Part shown: piece after piece, positions 1-7,787 of the stretch
Position numbering within the stretch: position 1 is the first letter of the stretch
Layout: every line of letters begins with the position of its first letter
Assembly (NCBI RefSeq): GCF_038002345.1
Contig: NZ_JBBOCJ010000001.1
Span: forward strand, 3,100,001 to 3,164,000
Origin: Paenibacillus sp. FSL M7-0420
GTDB taxonomy: Bacteria; Bacillota; Bacilli; Paenibacillales; Paenibacillaceae
Reading direction: 5' to 3'
DNA length: 64,000 nt
The notes under the pieces: model-generated
What the model was told of the DNA's origin: nothing
What the model saw: the letters and a program-made list of their open reading frames with translations, nothing else
Database searches by the model: none
Translations under genes and position numbers: made by a program

Positions 1-86
1 TAAGATAGATAAAATAATAGTATTGCGTGTTTTTTCGATATTAAGAATAAAGATCATACTTGAAAAGAAACAGAGAGGGTGACAGG

Positions 87-1157
87 ATGGAGCGCCTTTT
101 AGAGGTAAAAGACCTGGCTATATCATTCAGAACACGCGGAGGAGAAGTTCAAGCAATCCGTGGTGTCAGCTTTCATGTAAATAAAGGGGAGACACTGGCG
201 ATTGTTGGCGAATCCGGTTCCGGTAAGAGCGTAACCTCGCAAGCCGTCATGAAGCTGGTTCCTCAGCCTGCGGGCGAATATAAGCGTGGACAGATTCTGT
301 TCGATGGACAAGATCTGATCGGCAAGAGTGAGAAGCAGATGCAAAAAATCCGCGGCAAAGAAATCGGGATGATCTTCCAAGATCCGATGACTTCACTCAA
401 CCCGATGATGAAGGTTGGCCGGCAGATTACGGAAGTGCTGTTCAAGCATGAGAATATCACGAAGGAAGCTGCTTACAAACGTGGTGTTGAATTGCTCAAT
501 CTGGTAGGTATTCCGTCACCGGAGCGCCGTTTCCAGCAGTATCCGCATGAATTCAGCGGCGGGATGCGCCAACGTGTTGTAATCGCTATGGCACTGGCTG
601 CTAACCCTAAGCTCCTGATTGCCGATGAGCCGACAACCGCTCTTGACGTAACGATTCAGGCACAGATCCTTGATCTGATGAAGGACCTGCAAAAGAAGAT
701 TGATACTGCGATCATTTTCATCACCCATGACCTTGGGGTTGTGGCAAGAATGGCTGACCGTGTAGCTGTAATGTATGCCGGACAGATCGTTGAAATGGGT
801 ACCGCAGAAGAGATCTTCTACGATCCAAGACATCCGTACACTTGGGGCCTGCTGGCTTCCATGCCAAGTCTGGAGAGCAAAGGCTCGATGCTTACAGCGA
901 TCCCGGGCACACCTCCTGACTTGATCAAGCCGCCTAAGGGGGATGCTTTCGCCCTGCGCAGCACGTATGCAATGGCGATTGACATGGAGAAGGAACCGCC
1001 AATGTACAAGGTATCGGACTCCCATCTTGTGAAGTCCTGGCTGATGCATCCGATGGCACCAGCGGTAGAGCCGCCGGATGTCGTGAAGAAGCAGCGCCGC
1101 GTGTTGAGCAATGCCTATCCAGAGCCGGTACTTGTCGGCAACAGCAGCGAATACTAA
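87..1157 (+). CDS. oppD: Oligopeptide ABC transporter ATP-binding protein (OppD/DppD family)
   Basis: Cytoplasmic ATPase that powers a peptide importer. Visible motifs are Walker A GESGSGKS, the ABC signature FSGGMRQR, Walker [13 protein letters not shown] and the switch His in FITHDLGVV, followed by the OppD C-terminal extension ([16 protein letters not shown]). I start at ATG 87 because GAGAGGG lies just upstream; an in-frame TTG at 60 has no such site. The C-terminal segment reads [19 protein letters not shown], so the cysteines many OppD proteins carry there are absent; from memory this is common in Firmicutes. A terminator follows directly, so no OppF gene is downstream; the permeases, if linked, lie before the window. 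Peptide specificity cannot be told. Confidence 0.9.
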   Translation: MERLLEVKDLAISFRTRGGEVQAIRGVSFHVNKGETLAIVGESGSGKSVTSQAVMKLVPQPAGEYKRGQILFDGQDLIGKSEKQMQKIRGKEIGMIFQDPMTSLNPMMKVGRQITEVLFKHENITKEAAYKRGVELLNLVGIPSPERRFQQYPHEFSGGMRQRVVIAMALAANPKLLIADEPTTALDVTIQAQILDLMKDLQKKIDTAIIFITHDLGVVARMADRVAVMYAGQIVEMGTAEEIFYDPRHPYTWGLLASMPSLESKGSMLTAIPGTPPDLIKPPKGDAFALRSTYAMAIDMEKEPPMYKVSDSHLVKSWLMHPMAPAVEPPDVVKKQRRVLSNAYPEPVLVGNSSEY

Positions 1158-1171
1158 GTTTGATTAGATCA

Positions 1172-1207
1172 GCGTCAGGCCATAATCGGCCTGGCGTTTT
1201 TTGTTTT
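1172..1207 (+). terminator. Rho-independent terminator of the oppD-like gene
   Basis: The stem GCGTCAGGCC pairs with GGCCTGGCG (one G-U) around a short loop and runs into six Ts. It lies 14 bases after the stop codon, so it closes the peptide-transporter transcript. Confidence 0.85.
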
Positions 1208-1325
1208 ATGGGGTGTTATGTTTCATATAAACATAAAACAAAACTAACTAATATAAATAAAAGTATTGACTTAATCTCATTTGCGCAGCAAAATGTAAGG
1301 GTATACATAGGGAGGTTATGATGAG

Positions 1326-2759
1326 ATGAGAAAAAGATCCTTAACGGCGTTGATATCCTTATCCCTGCTGTCGGCATGCGGTGGAGGGAATCCGGAAGGA
1401 CCGCCGAAGTTCGGGAATGTATCTGTACACGATCCCTCTGTGATTAAGGTGGAGGATACGTATTACGTGTTCGGTTCGCATCTGGCCTCGGCCAAATCCA
1501 AGGATCTGATGGCGTGGACGCAGATTTCTTCCGGTGTGACGGACGATAATGTGCTGATACCGAATGTAACGGAGGAGCTTAACGAGACGCTTAGTTGGGC
1601 CCAGTCGGATACGCTGTGGGCACCGGATGTCATTCAGCTGGCAGACGGCAAGTTCTACATGTATTACGATGCCTGTAAGGGAGATTCCCCGCTGTCTGCG
1701 CTAGGTATTGCCGTAGCCGATAAGATTGAAGGTCCGTACAAGAATAAAGGCATTATTCTGAAGTCGGGGATGTCCGGCATCGGGGATGACGGAGAGGTCT
1801 ATGATGCTACACAAAAGCCGAATGTAGTGGACCCGGATGTGTTTTGGGATAAAGACGGCAAGCTGTGGATGGTCTACGGCTCCTACTCGGGCGGCATCTT
1901 CATCCTGGAGCTGGACCCGGCTACGGGCTTCCCGCTGGAGGGTCAGGGTTACGGCAAGAAGCTGCTCGGAGGGAATCATGCGCGGATTGAAGGGCCGTAT
2001 ATGCTATACAGCCCGGAGACCGATTATTACTATCTATTCCTCTCCTACGGAGGGCTTGATGCGAATGGCGGCTATAATATCCGTGTAGCACGTTCCAAGC
2101 ATCCGGCTGGCCCGTTCGAGGACTCGGAAGGCAAGGCTATGCTGGATGCGCAGGGGACGCCTGGAGTGCTGTTCGATGATCCGGCCTACGCACCATACGG
2201 CGTTAAGCTGATGGGGAATCATGAATTTGTGAATACCGATGAAGAAGCGGCCGGAGCGGGTACAGGCTATGTCTCCCCGGGACATAATTCGGCGTACTAC
2301 GATGAGACAAGCGGGCAGTATTATCTGATCTTCCATACCCGTTTCCCGGGTCTTGGGGAGCAGCATGAGGTTCGGGTTCATCAGATGTTTATGAATGAAG
2401 CAGGCTGGCCAGTGGTCGCACCCCACCGTTATGGAGGGGAGAAGATCGGCAAGTACACAGCCAAGGATGTGGCGGGTGCTTACAAGCTGGTGAACCACGG
2501 CAAGGAGATTACGGCTGAGCTGGCGGAGTCGCAATTGGTGGAGTTGAACACAGACGGCACGATAAGCGGAGCAGCAACAGGTACATGGACCTTGAGCAAT
2601 GACCATATGGCGAAGCTGACGATAGAGGGTGCGGAGTACAGCGGGGTGTTCCTGCGGGAATGGAATGAAGCGGCTTCAAGCGAGGTAATGACCTTCACGG
2701 CACTTTCAGCGGAAGGCGTTGCAGTCTGGGGCAGCCATGTGTCTCCGGAGAAAAAGTAA
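1326..2759 (+). CDS. Secreted lipoprotein arabinanase, glycoside hydrolase family 43
   Basis: Predicted endo-1,5-alpha-L-arabinanase anchored outside the cell. The N-terminus is a lipoprotein signal ending in LLSAC, with the lipidated Cys at residue 18. The five-bladed GH43 domain starts with HDPSVI (catalytic Asp36), then APDVIQL, NVVDPDVFWD (second Asp, near residue 170) and RIEGPYM (Glu, near residue 220). After about residue 375 a small beta-barrel domain (GAYKLVNHGK onwards) matches the C-terminal domain of Abn2-type arabinanases, and the 477-residue length fits. GGAGG at 1311-1315 sets the ATG at 1326; two ATGs just before it hit a stop immediately. It is a single-gene unit. Substrate is inferred from the domain layout; other GH43 activities are possible. 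Confidence 0.85.
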   Translation: MRKRSLTALISLSLLSACGGGNPEGPPKFGNVSVHDPSVIKVEDTYYVFGSHLASAKSKDLMAWTQISSGVTDDNVLIPNVTEELNETLSWAQSDTLWAPDVIQLADGKFYMYYDACKGDSPLSALGIAVADKIEGPYKNKGIILKSGMSGIGDDGEVYDATQKPNVVDPDVFWDKDGKLWMVYGSYSGGIFILELDPATGFPLEGQGYGKKLLGGNHARIEGPYMLYSPETDYYYLFLSYGGLDANGGYNIRVARSKHPAGPFEDSEGKAMLDAQGTPGVLFDDPAYAPYGVKLMGNHEFVNTDEEAAGAGTGYVSPGHNSAYYDETSGQYYLIFHTRFPGLGEQHEVRVHQMFMNEAGWPVVAPHRYGGEKIGKYTAKDVAGAYKLVNHGKEITAELAESQLVELNTDGTISGAATGTWTLSNDHMAKLTIEGAEYSGVFLREWNEAASSEVMTFTALSAEGVAVWGSHVSPEKK

Positions 2760-2804
2760 GCTGATCCCGTGAATCCCTTATCGCGGCATGTCCATAACAA
2801 TAAC

Positions 2805-2841
2805 AAATAGCGGATCTCCGTATACCGGGGATTCGCTATTT
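2805..2841. terminator. Bidirectional hairpin between convergent genes
   Basis: AAATAGCGGATCTCCG pairs with CGGGGATTCGCTATTT, with two non-Watson-Crick positions. It has A-rich flanks on the left and T-rich on the right and lies between the arabinanase gene and the convergent fabF-like gene, so it could end both transcripts. Confidence 0.6.
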
Positions 2842-2894
2842 GCTGTTCACGGGCCTTTCACGGAAAAGCGGGCTGCTGCGGAAATGAGCCTGGT

Positions 2895-4133
2895 TTATGC
2901 TTCATACTTGCGCAGAACAATTACAGCGTTGTGGCCGCCGAAGCCAAAGGAATTGGAGATCCCGATCTTCAGCTCCGCTTGGCGGGCTACGTTAGGGACA
3001 TAATCCAGATCGCAGGACTCGTCCGGCTGCTCCAGATTAATGGTCGGCGGGATGAGCCCTTCTTGCAAACTCAGCAGCAGGGCAATAGCTTCCAGACCGC
3101 CGGCTGCGCCGAGGGCATGTCCGGTCATCGATTTGTTCGCCGTGACCGGAATCCGGTAGGCCTGCTCTCCGAACAGCTTCTTAATAGCCAGAGTCTCCGA
3201 ACGGTCTCCGACGATTGTGCTGGTCGCGTGCGCGCTGATGACATCTACTTCCCCAGGTGTAATTCCGGCCTCGCTTAGTGCCAGCTTCATTGCCTGATAG
3301 GCTCCTATCCCCTCAGGATGGGTGGCTACCATATGATAAGCGTCCGAGCTGGCGCCATATCCGGTGACCTCGCCATAGATGACGGCATCTCTGCGCAGGG
3401 CATGGGAGAGGGATTCGAGGATCACAATAGCTCCGCCCTCCGCAATGACAAATCCGTCCCTGTTCCGGTCAAAAGGCCGGCTGGCCCCCTGCGGCTCCCC
3501 ATTCCGGGTAGACAAGGCTGTCGCATTCCCGAAGCTGGCCAGGGCAATCTCGGTCACCGCCGCTTCTGCCCCTCCGGCGATGATTACATCGGCCCCGCCG
3601 TAACGGATCAGGCGGAAGGCTTCGCCAATGGCCGTGTTCCCGATGGAACAGGCAGTCACCGGCGAGAGTGTCGGCCCCTGAGTCCCCAGCTTGATGCTGA
3701 TCATCGCAGCCGCCATATTGGAGATCAGCATCGGGATCAGGGTAGGGCTTACCCGCTCCGGTCCCCGGGAACGCAGCAGCTCGCCCTGGTCCATCAATGT
3801 CTGGATACCGCCAACGCCGGAGCCGACATAGACACCCAGCCGTTCCCGGTCCAGCTCCTCCAGACGAAGACCGGAATGCGTCCAGGCCTCCTCTGCGGCA
3901 GCAAGCGCGAACTGGCTGAACCGGTCCATCCGCCGGGTCTCCTTGCGGCCGAATCTGGCATCCGGGTCGAAGGCCTGTACCGAGCCGGCAATCTTGGTTT
4001 TGAAATGGGTGGTATCAAAAGAATCAATCGGCGTAATCCCCGATTCTCCTGCCGTAAGGCGGCTCCAGAACTGGTCCACGGTATTGCCTAGCGGGGAGAT
4101 GACACCCATTCCTGTAATCACGACACGTTCCAT
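2895..4133 (-). CDS. fabF: Beta-ketoacyl-ACP synthase II (FabF-like)
   Basis: Condensing enzyme that elongates acyl-ACP with malonyl-ACP in fatty-acid synthesis. The thiolase-fold triad is visible: Cys162 in TACSIGN, His302 in SAHATST and His339 in KSMTGHALGAAGG, with Lys334. It is a full-length 412-residue protein. AGGAGG lies 7 bases before the ATG at 4133. It stands alone, without fabD, fabG, fabH or acpP, and is divergent from an Xre-type regulator. The TACSIG and HATST variants (the usual forms are TACATG and HGTST) suggest a secondary paralogue rather than the housekeeping enzyme; this is inference. A ketosynthase for a specialised lipid is the alternative. Confidence 0.85.
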   Translation of the reverse strand: MERVVITGMGVISPLGNTVDQFWSRLTAGESGITPIDSFDTTHFKTKIAGSVQAFDPDARFGRKETRRMDRFSQFALAAAEEAWTHSGLRLEELDRERLGVYVGSGVGGIQTLMDQGELLRSRGPERVSPTLIPMLISNMAAAMISIKLGTQGPTLSPVTACSIGNTAIGEAFRLIRYGGADVIIAGGAEAAVTEIALASFGNATALSTRNGEPQGASRPFDRNRDGFVIAEGGAIVILESLSHALRRDAVIYGEVTGYGASSDAYHMVATHPEGIGAYQAMKLALSEAGITPGEVDVISAHATSTIVGDRSETLAIKKLFGEQAYRIPVTANKSMTGHALGAAGGLEAIALLLSLQEGLIPPTINLEQPDESCDLDYVPNVARQAELKIGISNSFGFGGHNAVIVLRKYEA

Positions 4134-4188
4134 CTGCTATTCCTCCTGTTAGTCTGAATAAGCTTATTTTTTCATGTTGCTTATCCTA

Positions 4189-4217
4189 TTACAAGTTGTA
4201 GTTTATACTAGTATAAT
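4189..4217 (+). promoter_or_regulatory. Promoter and palindromic operator between fabF and the Xre gene
   Basis: TTACAA (4189-4194), a 17-bp spacer and TATAAT (4212-4217) form a sigma-A promoter reading toward the Xre gene. The -10 overlaps a perfect 14-bp palindrome, TTATACTAGTATAA (4203-4216), well placed for autorepression and for control of the divergent fabF-like gene. Ten bases (AGTTTATACT, 4200-4209) recur before the citrate synthase gene at 5172-5181. Confidence 0.6.
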
Positions 4218-4262
4218 TACTACTACACTAACAGGCAGACGAACTGTAAGGCAGGAGGAAGC

Positions 4263-5108
4263 ATGATGTCCAATCAGAACAGGCTTCAAGCATTATCGGA
4301 ATTCCTGAAAGCAAGACGCGCGGCCATCACCCCGGCAGCGGCGGGGCTCCCGGAGGGTACCCGCAGGCGGACGCCCGGGCTCCGGCGCGAGGAAGTGGCG
4401 CAGCTCTCCGGAGTTAGCAGCACCTGGTATACCTGGCTGGAGCAGGGGCGGGATATTAAAGTATCTCCATCCGTTCTTGATTGTATTGCCGCAACACTTC
4501 AGCTGACGAAGGATGAGCGGAGTTATTTGTTCGCTCTGGCGCTGGAGAAAGGGCCGGGAGTCACAGACTATACCCAAGAGGAGCATTCGGTGATTCATCC
4601 GTCTCTGCAGAAGATATTGCAGGAGCTGAAGACCTGCCCGACCATTATCTCGGACCGGCACTGCGGCATTGTGGGCTGGAATGAGGCAGCAGCGCATGTA
4701 TTTCTTGATTTCGCCAAGCTGGCTCCGCAGCAGCGTAATATGATCTCACTGCTGTTCGAGCGCAAGGAGTTCAGGCGGCTGGCGGTGAACTGGGAGCAGT
4801 TCGTGCGGGGATACTTATCGATCTTCCGCGCCTACTATGGGCAATACCTGGAGGACCGCTGGTATGACGAATTCATTGCGGAGATGAAGGAGGGGCATCC
4901 GGAATTCAATCATTTATGGGAAGAGAGCCGGGTCAGCTCCGCGCCGGATGTTGTACTGGAATTCCGGCATGCCAAAGCCGGCAAAATGCTGTTCCATCTG
5001 ACCTCCCTGCAAGTACAAGGTACAGCAGATCTGCGCTGTAGCATCTACACGCCAGCCGGTGACTCTGGAACAGAAGCCAAGCTGAAGCAGCTCATGGAAC
5101 CTAAGTAA
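4263..5108 (+). CDS. Xre-family regulator with MmyB-like C-terminal domain
   Basis: DNA-binding regulator of 281 residues. Residues 10-75 hold a helix-turn-helix with the subfamily signature RRTPGLRREEVAQLSGVSS followed by TWLEQGRD; residues 100-270 form the MmyB-like ligand domain (PTIISDRHCGIVGWNEAA, LLFERKEFR, FRHAKAGKMLFHL). From memory such proteins are often linked to fatty-acid or lipid metabolism genes, which fits the divergent fabF-like neighbour. AGGAGG at 4253-4258 serves ATG 4263 or ATG 4266. It is flanked by two 14-bp palindromes (4203-4216 and 5128-5141), candidate operators. The ligand is unknown. Confidence 0.85.
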   Translation: MMSNQNRLQALSEFLKARRAAITPAAAGLPEGTRRRTPGLRREEVAQLSGVSSTWYTWLEQGRDIKVSPSVLDCIAATLQLTKDERSYLFALALEKGPGVTDYTQEEHSVIHPSLQKILQELKTCPTIISDRHCGIVGWNEAAAHVFLDFAKLAPQQRNMISLLFERKEFRRLAVNWEQFVRGYLSIFRAYYGQYLEDRWYDEFIAEMKEGHPEFNHLWEESRVSSAPDVVLEFRHAKAGKMLFHLTSLQVQGTADLRCSIYTPAGDSGTEAKLKQLMEPK

Positions 5109-5127
5109 TACAGGTGATAGATTTTTC

Positions 5128-5141
5128 TTATGAATTCATAA
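5128..5141. promoter_or_regulatory. Second 14-bp palindrome, before the citrate synthase gene
   Basis: TTATGAATTCATAA is a perfect palindrome between T-rich and A-rich flanks. It has the same TTAT-N6-ATAA layout as 4203-4216. It lies between the Xre stop and the citA-like gene and may be an operator or part of a weak terminator. Confidence 0.4.
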
Positions 5142-5171
5142 AAAACTATAAATATGCAATATCGATTTTGC

Positions 5172-5189
5172 AGTTTATACTCCTAATAT
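5172..5189 (+). promoter_or_regulatory. Shared AGTTTATACT element before the citrate synthase gene
   Basis: AGTTTATACT is identical to 4200-4209 in the fabF/Xre promoter, and both are preceded by TG and one pyrimidine. TATACT or the later TAATAT (5184-5189) could be the -10. The repeat suggests one regulator for both promoters. Confidence 0.45.
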
Positions 5190-5236
5190 GATGAATTTCT
5201 TCCTGCGGGAAGGACCGGAAAAGGGGTAAAGGTATA

Positions 5237-6343
5237 ATGGCTAAAGTAACGGGATTAGAAGGCGTAGTTGCCGGAGAGACAGCAATCGGATTGGTAGATG
5301 GGGAGAAAGGCTATCTGGTGTACCGCGGATATTGGGCCAAGGAGCTTGCGGTGAGCAAAAGCTATGAGGAAGTTGCCTATTTGCTCTGGAACGGACATCT
5401 GCCTGATGCGGAGGAACTGGCGCAGCTCAGGGCGCAAATGGCAGCGGAGAGAGTGATTCCTGAATATCTCTGCAAGATGCTTGACCTGTATCCCGCTTCT
5501 GTACCGCTAATGCTGGTATTGCAAAGTGCAGTGGCTGCACTTGGGGATGAGGAGAACGCTACCTGGCCGCCCACGCTTAAGCAGGCAGTGCGGCTGACGG
5601 CAATGCTTCCGGCGATCATTGCTTACAGGTACCGCAGCCTTCAAGGCTTGGCGCCGCTGAAATCGCTTCCTGAGCTTGGCCATGCCGCGAATTATCTGTA
5701 TTTGCTCACAGGCCAGCTGCCGGAGGAGGCTCATGTGCAGGCGCTCAGCGCCTATATGATCCTTTGTATGGAGCATGGCATGAATGCCTCGACTTTTGCC
5801 GGGCGGGTGGTGCTGTCCACGGAATCGGATATCTGTGCGGCTGTAGCCGGTTCGATCGGGGCCATGAAGGGTCCGCTGCATGGCGGCGCCCCGTATGAAG
5901 TGATATCGATGCTGGAGGAGATCGGGACGAAGGAACGCGCGGAGCCTTGGCTGAGACGGAAGCTTGAGGCCGGAGAGAAGCTGATGGGCTTCGGGCACCG
6001 GATCTACAAGACCAAGGACCCGCGGGCGGAAGCCTTGCAGATTGCGACACTTACGATGATCGGCAAGGATGCTTCCTTTGATCTTGCGCTTCATGTGGAG
6101 GCTACAGCGGTAGCGCTTCTGGAGGAATATAAGCCGGGCCGCCGCCTGTTCACCAATGTTGAGTTCTATGCTGCGGCTATTCTGAAGGCGCTGCAGCTGG
6201 CGCCGGAGATCTTCACGCCTACGTTCACAGCGGGAAGAATTGTCGGCTGGACGGCCCATCTCTTGGAGCAGTCAGCCCATAACCGGATTTTCCGGCCACA
6301 ATCTACTTATATCGGATCGATGCCTGAATCAGAGACAGTCTGA
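5237..6343 (+). CDS. citA: Citrate synthase, CitA-type
   Basis: Condenses acetyl-CoA (or a related acyl-CoA) with oxaloacetate at the entry of the TCA or methylcitrate cycle. Catalytic His residues are in GPLHGGAP (about 215) and MGFGHRIYK (about 253). The third catalytic position reads NVEFYAAA, with Glu where many enzymes have Asp; from memory Bacillus CitA has the same NVEFYAAA, so this is a subfamily trait. The C-terminus GWTAHLLEQ and the 368-residue length fit CitA. No isocitrate or malate dehydrogenase gene is nearby, so this is probably the secondary citrate synthase. The AAAGGGG-type ribosome site precedes ATG 5237. Use as 2-methylcitrate synthase is an alternative. Confidence 0.85.
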   Translation: MAKVTGLEGVVAGETAIGLVDGEKGYLVYRGYWAKELAVSKSYEEVAYLLWNGHLPDAEELAQLRAQMAAERVIPEYLCKMLDLYPASVPLMLVLQSAVAALGDEENATWPPTLKQAVRLTAMLPAIIAYRYRSLQGLAPLKSLPELGHAANYLYLLTGQLPEEAHVQALSAYMILCMEHGMNASTFAGRVVLSTESDICAAVAGSIGAMKGPLHGGAPYEVISMLEEIGTKERAEPWLRRKLEAGEKLMGFGHRIYKTKDPRAEALQIATLTMIGKDASFDLALHVEATAVALLEEYKPGRRLFTNVEFYAAAILKALQLAPEIFTPTFTAGRIVGWTAHLLEQSAHNRIFRPQSTYIGSMPESETV

Positions 6344-6373
6344 TTAGCAACAGCTTCTCTATTGAACATGCAA

Positions 6374-6408
6374 AAGCACCCCCGGCCGTCTACCAGCCGG
6401 AGATGCTT
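6374..6408. terminator. Hairpin between convergent genes
   Basis: AAGCACCCCCGGC pairs with GCCGGAGATGCTT at 11 of 13 positions. Ts follow only on the minus-strand side (TTTT), so it may serve the small minus-strand gene better than the citrate synthase gene. Confidence 0.5.
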
Positions 6409-6458
6409 AACAAGGGAATGTTAATGAGAGAGTATGAGGGGGATACTCTTACATTAGA

Positions 6459-6746
6459 TTAGAAATCAGAGGTTGCCACTTCGATTGTGCCGAAGACTGC
6501 CCCGGCAGCTGTGCTGAGAAGTCCAGCGACAAGCAGTGCATGAACAGATAGAGTGAGACTGTTAAATGCAGGGATAATATAAGTGACCACTGGAGCGTTG
6601 ACGCGGTAAATAACGAGATCCACGGGGAACCCGGAATTGTTGTTTACCGTCACAGCTGCGTTGATGCCACCTGCCAGATTTTCATAGTAAGATTTACCTA
6701 CAGATGCCGGCAGGTTGAAGAATTGTTGCGGTAATAAGATAGCCAT
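6459..6746 (-). CDS. Small beta-rich protein, possibly endospore-appendage (Ena/DUF3992)-like
   Basis: A 95-residue protein whose function I do not firmly recognise. The start is ATG 6746, preceded by GAGGA; a longer frame to 6833 has no ribosome site. The body alternates hydrophobic and small polar residues (AAVTVNNNSGFPVDLVIYR, VVTYIIPAFNSLTLSVHALL, GTIEVATSD), the pattern of a single jelly-roll domain as in Ena spore-appendage subunits. It has no Cys, although the Ena proteins I know use N-terminal Cys for lateral bonds, and no signal peptide. It is monocistronic between convergent citA and divergent exoA. Other structural or coat roles are equally possible. Confidence 0.6.
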   Translation of the reverse strand: MAILLPQQFFNLPASVGKSYYENLAGGINAAVTVNNNSGFPVDLVIYRVNAPVVTYIIPAFNSLTLSVHALLVAGLLSTAAGAVFGTIEVATSDF

Positions 6747-6921
6747 TGTAATGTCCTCCTTTTCCTTGTGATAGGATAGTATATTCGGCAAAACTATGAT
6801 TGCTGTAACGTGTGCCATGGGAGATTCACACATTTCAATAGGATGCCGGCAGATTCATATACAACCCGGATCTATGGTAGACTAGATGTAATCTAGTGAC
6901 AGGTAAGGGGAAATGACAACG

Positions 6922-7689
6922 ATGAAGCTGGTGTCTTGGAATGTGAATGGTCTGAGAGCTTGTGTGAATAAAGGGTTTAACGAGTATTTCCGGGAGGTTG
7001 ACGCTGATATCTTCTGTGTGCAGGAGACGAAGCTCCAGGAGGGGCAGATTGTTCTGGACCACGGGGAGGAATATGCAGGATACTGGAATTATGCGCTCAA
7101 AAAAGGATATTCGGGTACGGCTGTATTCACTAGAATCAAGCCGCTATCCGTACGATATGGACTGGAGCAGGAGACGGAGGACGAGGGGCGGATCATCACC
7201 CTGGAATTCCCGGATTTCTATCTGGTGAATGTGTATACCCCGAATGCCAAGCGAGATTTGACGAGACTGGACTACCGGATGGAGTGGGAGGACCGGTTCC
7301 GTGCCTACTTGCTGAAGCTGGATGCGCATAAGCCGGTTGTGGTGTGCGGGGATCTGAATGTGGCGCATCAGGAGATTGACCTGAAGAATGCGAGATCGAA
7401 CCGGGGGAATTCAGGCTTCACCGACGAAGAACGCGGCAAAATGACCACGCTGCTCGCAGCCGGCTTCGTGGATACCTTCAGATGGTTCTATCCTGAGCTG
7501 GAGGGTGCCTATAGCTGGTGGTCCTATATGCCCAAGGTCAGAGAGAAGAATGTGGGCTGGCGGATCGATTATTTTCTAGCATCGGAGCGCTTGACCCCGC
7601 GTATGCTGGACGCCGGAATTGAATGCAATGTCCTTGGCAGTGATCATTGCCCGGTGGTCCTGCATCTGGCGGATACGGGGGAAGCATAG
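6922..7689 (+). CDS. exoA: Exodeoxyribonuclease III / AP endonuclease
   Basis: Mg-dependent base-excision-repair nuclease that incises abasic DNA and removes 3'-blocked ends. Motifs in order: SWNVNGLRA, the metal Glu in CVQETKL, GDLNVAHQEIDL, WRIDYFL and SDHCPVVLHL with the catalytic Asp-His. The 255 residues match the Bacillus ExoA size. GGGG ends 11 bases before ATG 6922, whose product starts MKLVSWNVNG as in the family; ATG 6913 is too close to that site. It is a single gene with a strong hairpin after it. Confidence 0.93.
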   Translation: MKLVSWNVNGLRACVNKGFNEYFREVDADIFCVQETKLQEGQIVLDHGEEYAGYWNYALKKGYSGTAVFTRIKPLSVRYGLEQETEDEGRIITLEFPDFYLVNVYTPNAKRDLTRLDYRMEWEDRFRAYLLKLDAHKPVVVCGDLNVAHQEIDLKNARSNRGNSGFTDEERGKMTTLLAAGFVDTFRWFYPELEGAYSWWSYMPKVREKNVGWRIDYFLASERLTPRMLDAGIECNVLGSDHCPVVLHLADTGEA

Positions 7690-7715
7690 ACAGAGAGTAT
7701 ATCTATGATATAAAA

Positions 7716-7750
7716 AGAGGCGGTATCCCGGAGTTCGGGATACCGCCTCT
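7716..7750. terminator. Perfect 15-bp hairpin between exoA and the amidase gene
   Basis: AGAGGCGGTATCCCG and CGGGATACCGCCTCT pair perfectly around GAGTT. Five Ts follow on the minus strand, so it terminates the amidase transcript; it may also stop exoA reads. Confidence 0.85.
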
Positions 7751-7787
7751 TGTGGTTGTGTCAGCGGCTGAGCGGAGGCTAACCGGG

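Noticed and set aside
3318..4091. 257-residue plus-strand frame inside the fabF-like gene
   Set aside because: Same reason: antisense shadow of a gene with intact catalytic triad.
5507..6259. 250-residue minus-strand frame inside the citrate synthase gene
   Set aside because: No ribosome site and no recognisable domain; it lies wholly within a clearly functional gene.
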